Origin: Marivita sp030148515
GTDB lineage: Bacteria; Pseudomonadota; Alphaproteobacteria; Rhodobacterales; Rhodobacteraceae
Length of the DNA: 64,000 bases
Assembly (NCBI RefSeq): GCF_048006345.1
Contig: NZ_CP180351.1
Coordinates: forward strand, 3,968,001-4,032,000
Reading direction: 5' to 3'
Shown piece after piece: positions 9,055-17,831 of this stretch. The translations under genes and the position numbers were made by a program. The notes beneath the pieces were generated by a model. The model was not told the DNA's origin. It searched no databases and saw only the letters and a list, made by a program, of their open reading frames with translations. How positions within the stretch are numbered: the stretch's first letter is position 1; every line of letters begins with the position of its first letter.

Positions 9055-9624
9055 TTACTCCTCTTCGGGCCCTTCGGCCTCAATCACGTCGTCAAATTTG
9101 GTCTCATCGAAGCCTTGGGCCTTACGCGCCTTCAGCATTTCCTTGATCAGCTCGTCGGTCAGGACCAGCTTGGCATCGGTCAGCCAATCGAACTTCAGCC
9201 CGACCGTGCCTTCCTCGATATTGATCAGCACTTCGTCACCCTCGACCCCGGCTAGCACGCCCTTGAAGCGCTTGCGTCCGTCGATCATCTCCGAGGTCTC
9301 GATCTTCGCCTCATAGCCCTCGAAGGTCTCGAAATCCTTGAGCCGTGTCAGCGGCCGGTCGATCCCCGGCGACGACACTTCCAGCGTGTAGGTGTCAAGG
9401 ATCGGGTCTTCGACATCCAGCGTCGCACTCACAGCGGTGCTGATGGCGGCGCATTCGTCCACTTCAATTCCGCCTTCGGGGCGCTCGGCCATGATCTGCA
9501 ACGTGGGCGACTTGCCGCTCATCAAACGGATGCGCACCAGTTCGAACCCCATGTCCTCGATGACAGGGGAAACGATCTCGGCCAGACGTCGGTCCATCGC
9601 GGCTTTGGCGATCAGGTCAGACAT
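9055..9624 (-). CDS. rimP: Ribosome maturation factor RimP
   Basis: RimP is needed for 30S subunit maturation. The protein (189 residues) shows the RimP N-terminal fold with ELVRIRLMSGKSPTLQIM and the family signature LEVSSPGIDRPL, then the SH3-like C-terminal domain and an acidic tail. I chose ATG 9624 (MSDLIAKAA) over the in-frame ATG at 9648, because the latter sits inside the T-tract of the upstream terminator. First gene of the nusA-infB operon. Confidence 0.94.
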   Translation of the reverse strand: MSDLIAKAAMDRRLAEIVSPVIEDMGFELVRIRLMSGKSPTLQIMAERPEGGIEVDECAAISTAVSATLDVEDPILDTYTLEVSSPGIDRPLTRLKDFETFEGYEAKIETSEMIDGRKRFKGVLAGVEGDEVLINIEEGTVGLKFDWLTDAKLVLTDELIKEMLKARKAQGFDETKFDDVIEAEGPEEE

Positions 9625-9644
9625 TGTCTCGTAGGTCTCCAGAC

Positions 9645-9670
9645 ACAAAAAAACGGGCGCGCGGCCCGTT
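9645..9670 (-). terminator. Rho-independent terminator between tamB and rimP
   Basis: A 7-bp stem with arms at 9664-9670 and 9652-9658 and a 5-nt loop, followed on the minus strand by seven T. It lies downstream of tamB (stop at 9789) and directly upstream of rimP, so it separates the two minus-strand units. The 9671-9788 stretch between it and tamB shows nothing else. Confidence 0.8.
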
Positions 9671-9788
9671 GAAGAATTCGGTGGGTGCCGACTTTCGTCA
9701 ACACGCCGCTGTTGAGCTGCATATACGGAGCGTGATCCGAGTCTGCAAGGCCTTTCGTGCGTTGCCTTCAGAACGGCGTCGGCCCGGC

Positions 9789-12700
9789 TCAGTAATCCCG
9801 TTCAAAGAAGATCCCGAGCGACGAATTCCCGGTATTGTCCACGTTTCCGCGTGCGGTGATGTCGGATGTCACATCAAGGTTCAGATTGATCTCGGCCCGT
9901 CCACCGCTTTCGACCACCACGTCCGAATAGACATTGTCGGAAATGTATTTGCCAGCCCGCACCGCTGTTCCGCCATCCTCGGTCTGGCTGACATCCAGAT
10001 CGTCCAGCCCGAACCCGTCCCGCAGCCGCGACAGGATGCCGATCCCGCGACGCCCCGCCAAGGTGGCAACAGCATTGGCCAGTTCCAGAGCCTGCAAAGC
10101 CGACAGGTTCGACAGATTGCGCCCGAACAAAAGCTGCGCCAGCACTTCGTCCTCCGGCAGTTCCGGTGTCGACGAGAACGAGATGTCCGGCGATGACGCT
10201 GGCCCGTCCAGAATGACCCGCACGGTGATCCCGTTTGCATTTGTCGCCGCAACAAAGCGCAGAACCGGGTTGAAACTGCCGCTCAATTGAATGCGGCCTT
10301 CGTCAAGAGTGAAGCGCTGGTTCAGAATATCCAGCCGCCCGCGAACCAATTCGAACCCGCCTTGCGGAATGATGTCCGATGTCGGCCCGGTCAGCCGCAA
10401 CTGCCCCGCCAATTCCGCATCCAGCCCGCGTCCGCGCACGAACACCTGTCCCGGTGCGGTCAGCGTCAGGTCCAGCCGCGTGCTCGACGGTCCTCGCTGG
10501 TCGGCGGTGGCTGTCTCCTGCGCCGATGAGATCCCGGCCCGGTCCAGCGTCCGCATCACCGGGCGCGTCGCCCCCAGATGCTCGATGGGCGGTATGTCAG
10601 ACAGCGCCGATACACCGGTCGAGGGCACCTGGATTTCGGTCTCTTTCAGCCGCAGATCGCCGCTCACCAGAAGGTTCCGCCCAATCGGCCCGTTCAGAGA
10701 AACTGTGCCATCGATGCTCGTGTCGTAAAGATCGGGATCGCGGATGCCAAACCGGTTGAGCGTCGCGGTGATGGCCGCATCGAACGTGCTCAACCCCAGC
10801 CGTCCCGCCACGTCCACCGATCCACCATGGTTGCCCTGTCCTGTCAGCCCCAATTGCGCCGCGCCATTGCCAAGCTGGATCTGCCCCGTGATCGGTGACA
10901 GCACGATCCCCAGCGTCGGCGCGCTGAATTCCGCGTCTGCGGGTGTGATCGTGCCCGACAAGCTGGACAGGGCCAGTGGGCCGGACATCTGCAAATTCAG
11001 ATCGGCACGTCCGTTCAGACGCCTTGGCGCGATAAACACATTGGCAAGGCCCAGTGGCGCAGAACCCGCAATGCTCAGATTGGCCTGATTGGCCGAACCG
11101 ACACGCCCATCGACGGCCATTGTGGTGCCGCCCGGACCGTCCAGATCCACAGCCACGACATATCCGCCATTCTGCTGGCCGACCGTCCCGTCGACCACCA
11201 GCGCGCCTTGAAAATCAGGTGCGATCAACCCGACATTCGCCAGCCGCGCGTCGATCTGCAAACCGCTCAAGGGCCCGCTGACCCGCGCGGTGATCTCGGC
11301 GTTCTGCACATCCGCCGACACCTGTTGCAAGGCGCCATTCGCGCCCGACGCGCCAACCTCGAACCGTGTCACGCCAGCCAGAAGACGATCCACGATATCG
11401 TTTCCGATGCCCAGCCCAGCCCCTTGGCCGCGCGCGGTCACATCATACGCGCCGCCATCTGCATAGGTGCCCGTCACGTCAATCGTCGCCCGCCCGCGCA
11501 GCGACTGCCCGGCAAGCCCCGACAGCGGCGCGAGACTGTCCGCCAGCAATGATACGGCAAACTGTGCATTTGGCGCGCTCAGCGTCTGGGTCACCATCGC
11601 CGATCCGGTGGCGTCAATCGCACCGGTGCTCAGGCTGAACGCCTGCACCGTCAGGCGCTCGGTCGCTTGTTCCCACTCAAGCCGGGTTGTCACGGTCGGG
11701 GTGCGCCCCACTGCCTGCGCAAACCGCGCATCGCTCAATTGCAGCGCTGTGCCCGCCAGCCGCAAATCACCCCCGGCGGACACCAGACCACCGGACTCCG
11801 TCTGCCTGATTGATCCTTCGCCGGTCAGTGCCAGCGCGTCTGCCGACCCTTGCGGCGTATCCAGATCGCGCACCGCAACATCCGCTGTCCATCGGCCATT
11901 CGGCCCGCCGGTTGCCGCCAGATCAACCGTCCCCGACTCCAACGTCAGCCCACCCGCAAAGGGCAGCCGCACCGCTGCATTCTGGTTCGACAGATCCGCC
12001 GTCACCTCCAGATTTCGCAGGGTTGTTCCGGCAAGGATCACCCGCCCGTTCAGCTTGGCCGATCCCGCCGCTTCGCCGGGATAAACCCGGTCCAGATTGC
12101 GCAGCGTGCCGTCAAACCGCATCGAGGTATCCTGGCTGGTGATCTTGCCGTTCGCCTCGAAATCAATCGCCGGCTTCACCACCCGCACCGACCGAAGTGT
12201 CGTGCCGGTTTCATCCCGCCGCGCGTCGACCCGAACCGATCCAACCCCGGCCAAAAGCCGGTCCACCATGTCCTCACCGACGGACAGATCAAGCGTTGTG
12301 CCATCGACCGCCAAATCGAACATGCCGGAAATCGGCCCGACCCGACCGTCGACAGCCACTTCGACACGCCCCGCCAGATCGCGCCCGGCCAAAGCGGAGA
12401 ACCGCGTGATGTTTTCGGCCACCAACCGCATATCAAGGCTGAGCGGCATCACCTCGCTGAAACTCCAGCTTGCGGTGCCGTTCAGTCCGTAATTTTCACC
12501 GTTGACCTCAAGCCCGGTCAACCGCACGGGTTGCCCGCTGCGGTAGTCCACGCGCGCAGCCCCGGCCAGATCGGTGCCCACCGCCTCGGCCAAAGCCGGA
12601 TCGGTCAACGCCAGTGTGTCGGCGACAAAGGTCAGGTCCAGCCCGAACTCCCCGCCCTGCTGCGCAAAGCTTTGCTGGTCGATCTGCCCGCGCCCGGTGA

Positions 12701-13871
12701 TCGTGACCGTCTCCAGTGTTGCATCCGGGCTATCAAAAGCCTCAAGCCGTGCATCGAAGGTCAGATCGCCATCCAGCGCCGCATCAAAGGTGACCGACCC
12801 CACCCGCGTATCGCCCCCGCCAAACGGCAGAACAACAGGCCCGCCCTCCGGGTTGGCGATCCGTCCCTCGGCATCCAGCGCTTCAAGCCAGCCACTCTCG
12901 GAAATCACGGCGCTCCCGGTCAAGGACAGCGCATCCGCCGTCAGCGCAAATTCCGGCAGATCCGTCCGGCCGGACGCGTCCCGCATCACCCGCGCCTGCA
13001 AGCCGATATCGGTGCCAAAGAACGCGCGTGTTTCCTCGGTCAGCAGCGGTGTCGGATCACCTGCAATGTCGACCACCACATCCAACGTGCCCGTTTCTTC
13101 CGGCGCAAGGATTTCCACTCTCCCGGTGATCCGCGGCTGACCGTCTGTCGCCAGCGCAATATCGGCGGCAAAATCGTCAACCAACCCCTCGCCCTGAACC
13201 GTCAACGCCACCGATGGCGCACCCGGAATGCCCAGCAGCGTGGCGGCAAGCCCGCCCGCCGCCTCTTCGGCAGTCAGATCAACGGCCAGTTGCCGCGATG
13301 ACGGATCATAGCTCGCCGCCAGCGCAATCTGCGACTGCTTGCCATCGACCCGCTCCAGGTTGAGATCAAAATCCGCCCCACCATCGGCCAGCTCGGCCGC
13401 CCCGGTGATCGTGAATTCAGCCGCCTCTCCCAAAAGCGGCGCACCCAGTTGCAAAGATCCCACCTCGAACCGCGCGATCCGCACTTCGACCGGCAAATCC
13501 GGAATGCGGAACGGTTCCGCCTCGGCGCTGGGCAATTCCTCCCCGGCATCCGGCGAACGCGACACGACGACAGTCTGAGCGGTAAATGACGTGACATCCA
13601 CAATGCCTCGCAGCAACGCGGCCCGCCGCCAGTCCAGCACGATCTTTTCGGCCCGGAACCACTCGCCCTGATCGTCCGCGATCACCAGCGACGCAATCGT
13701 CGCCTCGCTCGACAGCGCGCCCTCAAATCCCCGTATGCGCACATCGCGCCCGGCCCCGGACAACGCGTCCTGCAACAGCCCGGCCAAGTAGCCGGGATCG
13801 TCATCGCTGTTCTGTGCAAAGCTGACCAGCGGCCAGAACAGGAACACAAGGAGGGTCGCGATGAAACGCAT
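9789..13871 (-). CDS. tamB: Translocation and assembly module protein TamB
   Basis: TamB is a long inner-membrane-anchored, periplasm-spanning beta-helical protein that works with TamA in outer-membrane protein insertion and is implicated in phospholipid transport. The 1360-residue protein has an N-terminal signal/anchor (MRFIATLLVFLFWPLVSFAQ), a very long repetitive beta-rich region, and a C-terminal TamB (DUF490) domain with GRLDILNQRF and LFGRNLSNLSALQALELA. It starts 1 bp after the tamA stop; the frame also allows an ATG at 13889 inside tamA, but the later ATG gives a clean signal sequence. A terminator follows at 9645-9670. Confidence 0.93.
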   Translation of the reverse strand: MRFIATLLVFLFWPLVSFAQNSDDDPGYLAGLLQDALSGAGRDVRIRGFEGALSSEATIASLVIADDQGEWFRAEKIVLDWRRAALLRGIVDVTSFTAQTVVVSRSPDAGEELPSAEAEPFRIPDLPVEVRIARFEVGSLQLGAPLLGEAAEFTITGAAELADGGADFDLNLERVDGKQSQIALAASYDPSSRQLAVDLTAEEAAGGLAATLLGIPGAPSVALTVQGEGLVDDFAADIALATDGQPRITGRVEILAPEETGTLDVVVDIAGDPTPLLTEETRAFFGTDIGLQARVMRDASGRTDLPEFALTADALSLTGSAVISESGWLEALDAEGRIANPEGGPVVLPFGGGDTRVGSVTFDAALDGDLTFDARLEAFDSPDATLETVTITGRGQIDQQSFAQQGGEFGLDLTFVADTLALTDPALAEAVGTDLAGAARVDYRSGQPVRLTGLEVNGENYGLNGTASWSFSEVMPLSLDMRLVAENITRFSALAGRDLAGRVEVAVDGRVGPISGMFDLAVDGTTLDLSVGEDMVDRLLAGVGSVRVDARRDETGTTLRSVRVVKPAIDFEANGKITSQDTSMRFDGTLRNLDRVYPGEAAGSAKLNGRVILAGTTLRNLEVTADLSNQNAAVRLPFAGGLTLESGTVDLAATGGPNGRWTADVAVRDLDTPQGSADALALTGEGSIRQTESGGLVSAGGDLRLAGTALQLSDARFAQAVGRTPTVTTRLEWEQATERLTVQAFSLSTGAIDATGSAMVTQTLSAPNAQFAVSLLADSLAPLSGLAGQSLRGRATIDVTGTYADGGAYDVTARGQGAGLGIGNDIVDRLLAGVTRFEVGASGANGALQQVSADVQNAEITARVSGPLSGLQIDARLANVGLIAPDFQGALVVDGTVGQQNGGYVVAVDLDGPGGTTMAVDGRVGSANQANLSIAGSAPLGLANVFIAPRRLNGRADLNLQMSGPLALSSLSGTITPADAEFSAPTLGIVLSPITGQIQLGNGAAQLGLTGQGNHGGSVDVAGRLGLSTFDAAITATLNRFGIRDPDLYDTSIDGTVSLNGPIGRNLLVSGDLRLKETEIQVPSTGVSALSDIPPIEHLGATRPVMRTLDRAGISSAQETATADQRGPSSTRLDLTLTAPGQVFVRGRGLDAELAGQLRLTGPTSDIIPQGGFELVRGRLDILNQRFTLDEGRIQLSGSFNPVLRFVAATNANGITVRVILDGPASSPDISFSSTPELPEDEVLAQLLFGRNLSNLSALQALELANAVATLAGRRGIGILSRLRDGFGLDDLDVSQTEDGGTAVRAGKYISDNVYSDVVVESGGRAEINLNLDVTSDITARGNVDNTGNSSLGIFFERDY

Positions 13872-13872
13872 A

Positions 13873-15663
13873 TCAGAACGCCTGACCAATGCCGATGTAG
13901 ATCTCGTAATCCTTGCCCGCGCCGTCCCCGGTCACCGGTGTCGCGATATCCACGCGAATAGGGCCGATCCCCGTGTTGTAGCGCAGGCCTATGCCAGCCC
14001 CCGCATGCCAATCGCTGTCTCCGGCAAAGCCGCTGTCTTCGGTGATCATGCCCGCATCGTAAAACCCGACCAGCCCGATATTGTCGCGCACCGTGGCGCG
14101 CAATTCGGCAGAGATGGCGGCAAAGCTTTGACCCCCGGTAAACTCATCATTCGGCAGCGTCACACCCAGAGACTGATAGGGCACCCCGCGCACCGTGCCT
14201 CCGCCACCCGAGTAGAACAGGTAATCCGGCACCGTATCCTCAAGGCTCGGCCCCCAGACCGATCCGATCTGCGCCCGGCCCGCCAACACGAACCGATCAT
14301 CCGCGCCAAGCCCGAAATAGGCCCGTGCGTCCGACGTAAACCGCAGCCCGCTTTCGGTCTCGTCCAGTCCAAGAAACGGCGTGCCCGTCGCAGCCAGATA
14401 GAACCCGCTGCTGGGGTTCAACGCGTCGTTCCGCGTGTCATAGGTCGCGCCAAAAGTGGCAAGCAACAACTGGAATTCCCGGTCGCCAAACGCGTCTTCG
14501 GTATCAAGGTATCTGTAACCCAATCCGACCGAGGCGGTCAGCTGGTCAGAGAACCGATGCGACAATCCCGCGATCAGACCCGCCTGGTTGCTTGTAAAGC
14601 CCGGTTCGTTCAACCGCTCGATCCCGGCGGTCAGATAAAATTCGGTGTCCGGCGTAAACGTGGCAGGCCGCCCATAGGTCAGCGTCAGCGCATAATCCAT
14701 TTCGTCGGCATCGGTTCCGATCCCGGACACCTCGCCTTCGATGCGCAGCCGTTCCGCGCCCTGAAACAGGTTGCGATGCAGCCAGAACGCGCTGAGCTTG
14801 CCGCCCTCCTGCGTCGACACTTCCGCACCAAAGCCGAACCGGCGAGGTTTCTGCTCGGCGACCTGCACCGCAAGATCCAGCGTCCCGTCCGTGTTTGGCG
14901 TCTCTGCCTCGGACACGGCAACCGAGCTGAACACACCGGTCTGGCGCAAACGGCGCTCTGCGTCGGCAATCTCCTGCGGATCGAACACTTCGCCCTGCGG
15001 CAACCCTGCAATCTCGCGGATGCGCGTGCGGCGCACCCTGTCATTGCCGGTCACTTCAATATTGCCGAACCGCAATTGCGGCCCCGGCGCAAGACGCAGC
15101 CGTGCATCCAGTTCGCGGTTCGGGTGATCTGCAACGATCTGCTGTTCGGCCTGCCGCGCTTTGGCATGGCCGACATTGCGCCAGCCGGTCACACCGGCGC
15201 TGACCGCGTCCCGGATCGCAGCCGTGCCCGCGCGCTCTCCAGCCCTGAACTCCGGCGGCAGCACCGTTCCTTCGGCCAACGGGGCGATCTCTGCGCGGCC
15301 AAAACGAAACCGAGGCCCGGGCTCGACGTCAATCACGATCGTGTCGATCGAACCCGGCGCTTCGAAAGGTGATATGTCCGATGCCTCGCGCCCGTCGATC
15401 CGGATCGACACCACCGGAGAGAAGCGCCCACCGGCGTAAAGCGCGGCAACGATCCGTCCGTAATCCGCCTGCGCCGCTGCGACCAAAGCCTGGGGCGTCG
15501 CTTCGTCGGCATCCACCAAAGCGAACAGTGACATCGCATCTTTCAGCTCGCTGCGCAGCTCATCGCTGCCGCCCGGAATGTTAAGATCCAGGTTTTGGGC
15601 CGCGCCGAAAACCGGAACGCCCGCCAACACGGCGCACAACATCGTGCGTTTCAGTCGGCTCAT
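13873..15663 (-). CDS. tamA: Outer-membrane translocation and assembly module protein TamA (BamA/Omp85 family)
   Basis: Omp85-family outer-membrane beta-barrel protein, 596 residues. The signal peptide ends at VFGAAQ (about 23). POTRA-like repeats follow (about 60-280; one contains LRFGNIEVTGNDRVRRTRI), and the C-terminal 300 residues form the bacterial surface antigen barrel, with GGGGTVRGVPYQSLG and a final IGIGQAF strand ending in Phe, as expected of an outer-membrane barrel. It is coupled to tamB directly downstream (1-bp gap). The pairing with TamB distinguishes it from BamA. Confidence 0.93.
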   Translation of the reverse strand: MSRLKRTMLCAVLAGVPVFGAAQNLDLNIPGGSDELRSELKDAMSLFALVDADEATPQALVAAAQADYGRIVAALYAGGRFSPVVSIRIDGREASDISPFEAPGSIDTIVIDVEPGPRFRFGRAEIAPLAEGTVLPPEFRAGERAGTAAIRDAVSAGVTGWRNVGHAKARQAEQQIVADHPNRELDARLRLAPGPQLRFGNIEVTGNDRVRRTRIREIAGLPQGEVFDPQEIADAERRLRQTGVFSSVAVSEAETPNTDGTLDLAVQVAEQKPRRFGFGAEVSTQEGGKLSAFWLHRNLFQGAERLRIEGEVSGIGTDADEMDYALTLTYGRPATFTPDTEFYLTAGIERLNEPGFTSNQAGLIAGLSHRFSDQLTASVGLGYRYLDTEDAFGDREFQLLLATFGATYDTRNDALNPSSGFYLAATGTPFLGLDETESGLRFTSDARAYFGLGADDRFVLAGRAQIGSVWGPSLEDTVPDYLFYSGGGGTVRGVPYQSLGVTLPNDEFTGGQSFAAISAELRATVRDNIGLVGFYDAGMITEDSGFAGDSDWHAGAGIGLRYNTGIGPIRVDIATPVTGDGAGKDYEIYIGIGQAF

Positions 15664-15773
15664 ATGCCCTAAACCTCGTTTTTTGCCTCACCCAAGCATA
15701 ACAGATCAACGACTCACCCTGCAAACGAGTTCCATTGAGCAGTCGTCACAATCACGGCAGACCGTCCTGCAAC

Positions 15774-15810
15774 CGAAAAAGCACGCACGGCGTGGGGTCG
15801 CCATGCGTGC
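15774..15810 (-). terminator. Hairpin terminator downstream of the 169-aa secreted protein
   Basis: Arms GCACGCAcGGCG and CGCCaTGCGTGC (15781-15810, one mismatch, 6-nt loop), followed on the minus strand by TTTTT. A second dyad, GCGGGAAC / GTTCCCGC (15816-15842), lies between it and the stop codon at 15857. The rest of the 15664-15856 gap shows no gene. Confidence 0.7.
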
Positions 15811-15856
15811 CAGGTGCGGGAACCAAGGACCACAGTTCCCGCGGATCCGACGCGTT

Positions 15857-16366
15857 TCAGTACCGCGTCAGTGTGTATCCACGGTGCCGCAGACAGGGAA
15901 GCGCATAAGCTGGGGTTTCACCGCGACGGGTCGACACGGTCATACGGCACGCCTTTGGCAGGGACCGCGTGCTGACATTGTTGCGCTCAAGGCAGCGGCT
16001 CATCACCACCCGGCCCACATGCCCGCCCTCGATCTGCCGGACGCAGCTTGCGGGAAGCACATCGTCGTACCGCTTCTTCACATCGCGCGGCACCACTTTC
16101 GGAAATGGCCTGTCATTGGAATAGACCGGCGGGTTCGACACATGAGGGCGGTGGTCTGGCGTGTAATGGCGAACGTCCTTGACGGACTTGTCCTTGCGGT
16201 CGTCGTCGCGGGAATTCTGAATTGCCTTGCCGATGATGAGAATCGTGGCAGCCCCTGCCAGAAGCTTGGCAATGTCCTCTTCCGAGGCGGCGCGGGCCGG
16301 CACGGCAGACACGGCGGCGATTGTTGTCGAAATGGCCAGAACGGCTGCGATGAATTTGCGTGACAT
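15857..16366 (-). CDS. Secreted or membrane-tethered protein of unknown function
   Basis: 169 residues. Residues 1-27 are a signal peptide ending in VPARA. A short hydrophobic helix follows (about 34-48, LLAGAATILIIGKAIQN), then a charged linker and a C-terminal part with four cysteines (near ASCVRQIEG, SRCLER, KACRMTV and PCLRHRG) that could form two disulfides in the periplasm. I do not recognise a named family. It is a single gene followed by a hairpin terminator and divergent from the 94-aa protein. The second hydrophobic stretch may keep it in the inner membrane. Confidence 0.75.
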   Translation of the reverse strand: MSRKFIAAVLAISTTIAAVSAVPARAASEEDIAKLLAGAATILIIGKAIQNSRDDDRKDKSVKDVRHYTPDHRPHVSNPPVYSNDRPFPKVVPRDVKKRYDDVLPASCVRQIEGGHVGRVVMSRCLERNNVSTRSLPKACRMTVSTRRGETPAYALPCLRHRGYTLTRY

Positions 16367-16555
16367 GGTGCGGGTTCCTTTCCCTGTCGGTTAAGCTGGA
16401 GGTGGCGTGGTCTGGGGCAGGGCCCTTGTGTGGACCTGCTGCCTCTGTCACCCATCTCGGACGGCCCTCCGAAGTCAGGCAATATCGCCCCTCGGCTATC
16501 GGATAACCGCGCGGTCGTTATTGAATTTCGCCGGTCTTGGTCGCAGGGTGACGCC

Positions 16556-16840
16556 ATGAAACACACGCTTCCCCTTCTGCTCCTCGCCGCGCTTTGCATG
16601 CCCGCCGCCGCACAGGCCGCGTGTTATGCCGATTACAAGGCGAAACAGGACGCACCCCTCCGGCTGCACTACGGTGTGGCCGAGATCGCCGAACCCTGCA
16701 CCCCGGCCTCCGCGCAGGAGCAATTGCAGACCCGACTTGCGCAGGCGGGCTGGACGCTGCTCAATGTGGTGTCTGTGTTTGATGAAACCGGGTTGGCGGA
16801 AAGGAAAGACAGTGCCGGACCAAATTACCTCCGCTACTGA
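16556..16840 (+). CDS. Small secreted protein of unknown function
   Basis: 94 residues with a clear signal peptide (MKHTLPLLLLAALCMPAAAQA) and a mature part of about 72 residues that holds two cysteines (ACYADY, EPCTPAS), perhaps one disulfide. An ATG start at 16556 is chosen because it begins the signal peptide. Its last 29 nucleotides overlap the next gene, so the two are probably translated from one message. Function unknown; the tight link suggests that it may act with, or be sensed by, the membrane winged-helix protein. Confidence 0.7.
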   Translation: MKHTLPLLLLAALCMPAAAQAACYADYKAKQDAPLRLHYGVAEIAEPCTPASAQEQLQTRLAQAGWTLLNVVSVFDETGLAERKDSAGPNYLRY

Positions 16841-17516
16841 CGCGCGCCGCTCGGGCACCCGCCTCGTGGCCATCGGTATCAGCGTGATCATCGCGCTCCT
16901 TGTGGTGGCGGGCGTTTTTCTTGTGCTGACGCTTCCCGACGCCAATGCGTTCAATTCCCGCGTCGAACAGATCTTTATCGAAAACGACGACCTCACATCT
17001 CAGGCCGAGGTCAAGCTGCTCGAAATCCTCGCGCAATCCGGCACCGCGTTTTCTGACACGCTGGCGGGGTATCGCACGACCATCTTTGTGCTTCTCGTGT
17101 TCGCCACAGCCATGCTGATCGCGGCCTTGGTGTTCTTGGTGATGCTTGTCCTCCTCAATCGGCGCATGGCGCAGATCGAACGGTCGGGCATTCAGGTCAA
17201 TTCGCTGATCGTCAGCCGCGAGGAAAACACCGTCTATCTGAACACGATGGGATTCAAACTCACCGACGCCATGATCGAAACCATTTCGATCCTTGCCGAG
17301 GCGCGGCTGGACGACGAACTTCTGTCCGGCGCGCAGATCGAGGCGATCATTTCGGGCCGGTCCGAATCTGATTGCGATGAGGCGGCGGGCGCCACCCGAA
17401 TCAAACGCCTGCGCGATGGCTTGGGCAACCAGTTGGTCAGCGAATTGCTCATCAAGAACATCGCCCGTCGCGGGTACATGCTCGCCATCGACAAGGACGT
17501 GATCGAGGTTCTCTGA
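16812..17516 (+). CDS. Membrane-anchored protein with C-terminal winged-helix-like domain
   Basis: 234 residues starting at GTG 16812, with GGAAAG six bases upstream, inside the end of the preceding gene. Two transmembrane helices (about 18-40 and 88-116) flank a 47-residue periplasmic loop. The cytoplasmic C-terminal part (about 128-228) reads like an OmpR/PhoB-type winged helix: ILAEARLDDELLSGAQIEAII, then a recognition-like helix TRIKRLRDGLGNQL and a wing ending RRGYML. This would be a ToxR/CadC-like one-component regulator with reversed order: sensor first, DNA-binding last. Targets unknown. It could instead be a protein-interaction winged helix that does not bind DNA. Confidence 0.75.
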   Translation: MPDQITSATDARRSGTRLVAIGISVIIALLVVAGVFLVLTLPDANAFNSRVEQIFIENDDLTSQAEVKLLEILAQSGTAFSDTLAGYRTTIFVLLVFATAMLIAALVFLVMLVLLNRRMAQIERSGIQVNSLIVSREENTVYLNTMGFKLTDAMIETISILAEARLDDELLSGAQIEAIISGRSESDCDEAAGATRIKRLRDGLGNQLVSELLIKNIARRGYMLAIDKDVIEVL

Positions 17517-17548
17517 CCTGCCTCTGGTGCCGGGGTCAACTTTTAGAT

Positions 17549-17568
17549 GACTGACCATGCGGTCGGTC
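17549..17568. promoter_or_regulatory. Operator-like palindrome A
   Basis: GACTGACC-ATGC-GGTCGGTC, an inverted repeat with 8-nt arms and one mismatch, preceded by an A+T-rich TTTTAGAT. Palindromes of this form are common as operators of TetR/AcrR-family repressors. It lies 32 bp after the stop of the winged-helix gene, in a 315-bp gap with no gene. Confidence 0.4.
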
Positions 17569-17660
17569 GCGCCAACTCGCTCCTGCCACTCCGTTCTGAC
17601 CCAACCTGGACACCCGGGCACTTTCACCGGCGACCCGAACATCAACATTCCGAATTAGGC

Positions 17661-17821
17661 GAACCGTACGGATGAACCGTAAGCTTCACAGGCACCTGCC
17701 GTACGGTTCGGTCCTGCACGGTGCAGCGTTGCCTGTGCTCTGCACGAAACAACCAAATCCGGTGGTCCATCCGCGTCTTACCCCTATTGAACCGTACAAC
17801 AGACCCCCGCGAACCGTACGG
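17661..17821. repeat. Cluster of GAACCGTACGG repeats (operator-like) in a gene-free gap
   Basis: The 11-mer GAACCGTACGG occurs at 17661-17671 and 17811-17821, in inverted form at 17699-17709, and in shortened form at 17674-17680 (GAACCGT) and 17789-17797 (GAACCGTAC). The core CCGTACGG is self-complementary, so each full copy is most of the 14-mer palindrome GAACCGTACGGTTC. A further small dyad, CTGCAC-G-GTGCAG, lies at 17713-17725. The gap 17517-17831 has no gene; it separates the winged-helix gene from the end of cysQ. Confidence 0.6.
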
Positions 17822-17831
17822 ACCGCTGTTC

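Noticed and set aside
7052..9316. A 754-codon plus-strand frame opposite ylxR, nusA and rimP
   Set aside because: Antisense shadow of three confirmed genes with no recognisable domain.
9646..9648. ATG at 9648 as start of rimP
   Set aside because: It lies in the T-tract of the tamB terminator and gives an extra N-terminus not expected for RimP; ATG 9624 fits better.
17661..17821. CRISPR array
   Set aside because: Repeats are 11 nt, in mixed orientation and unevenly spaced, with no cas genes.
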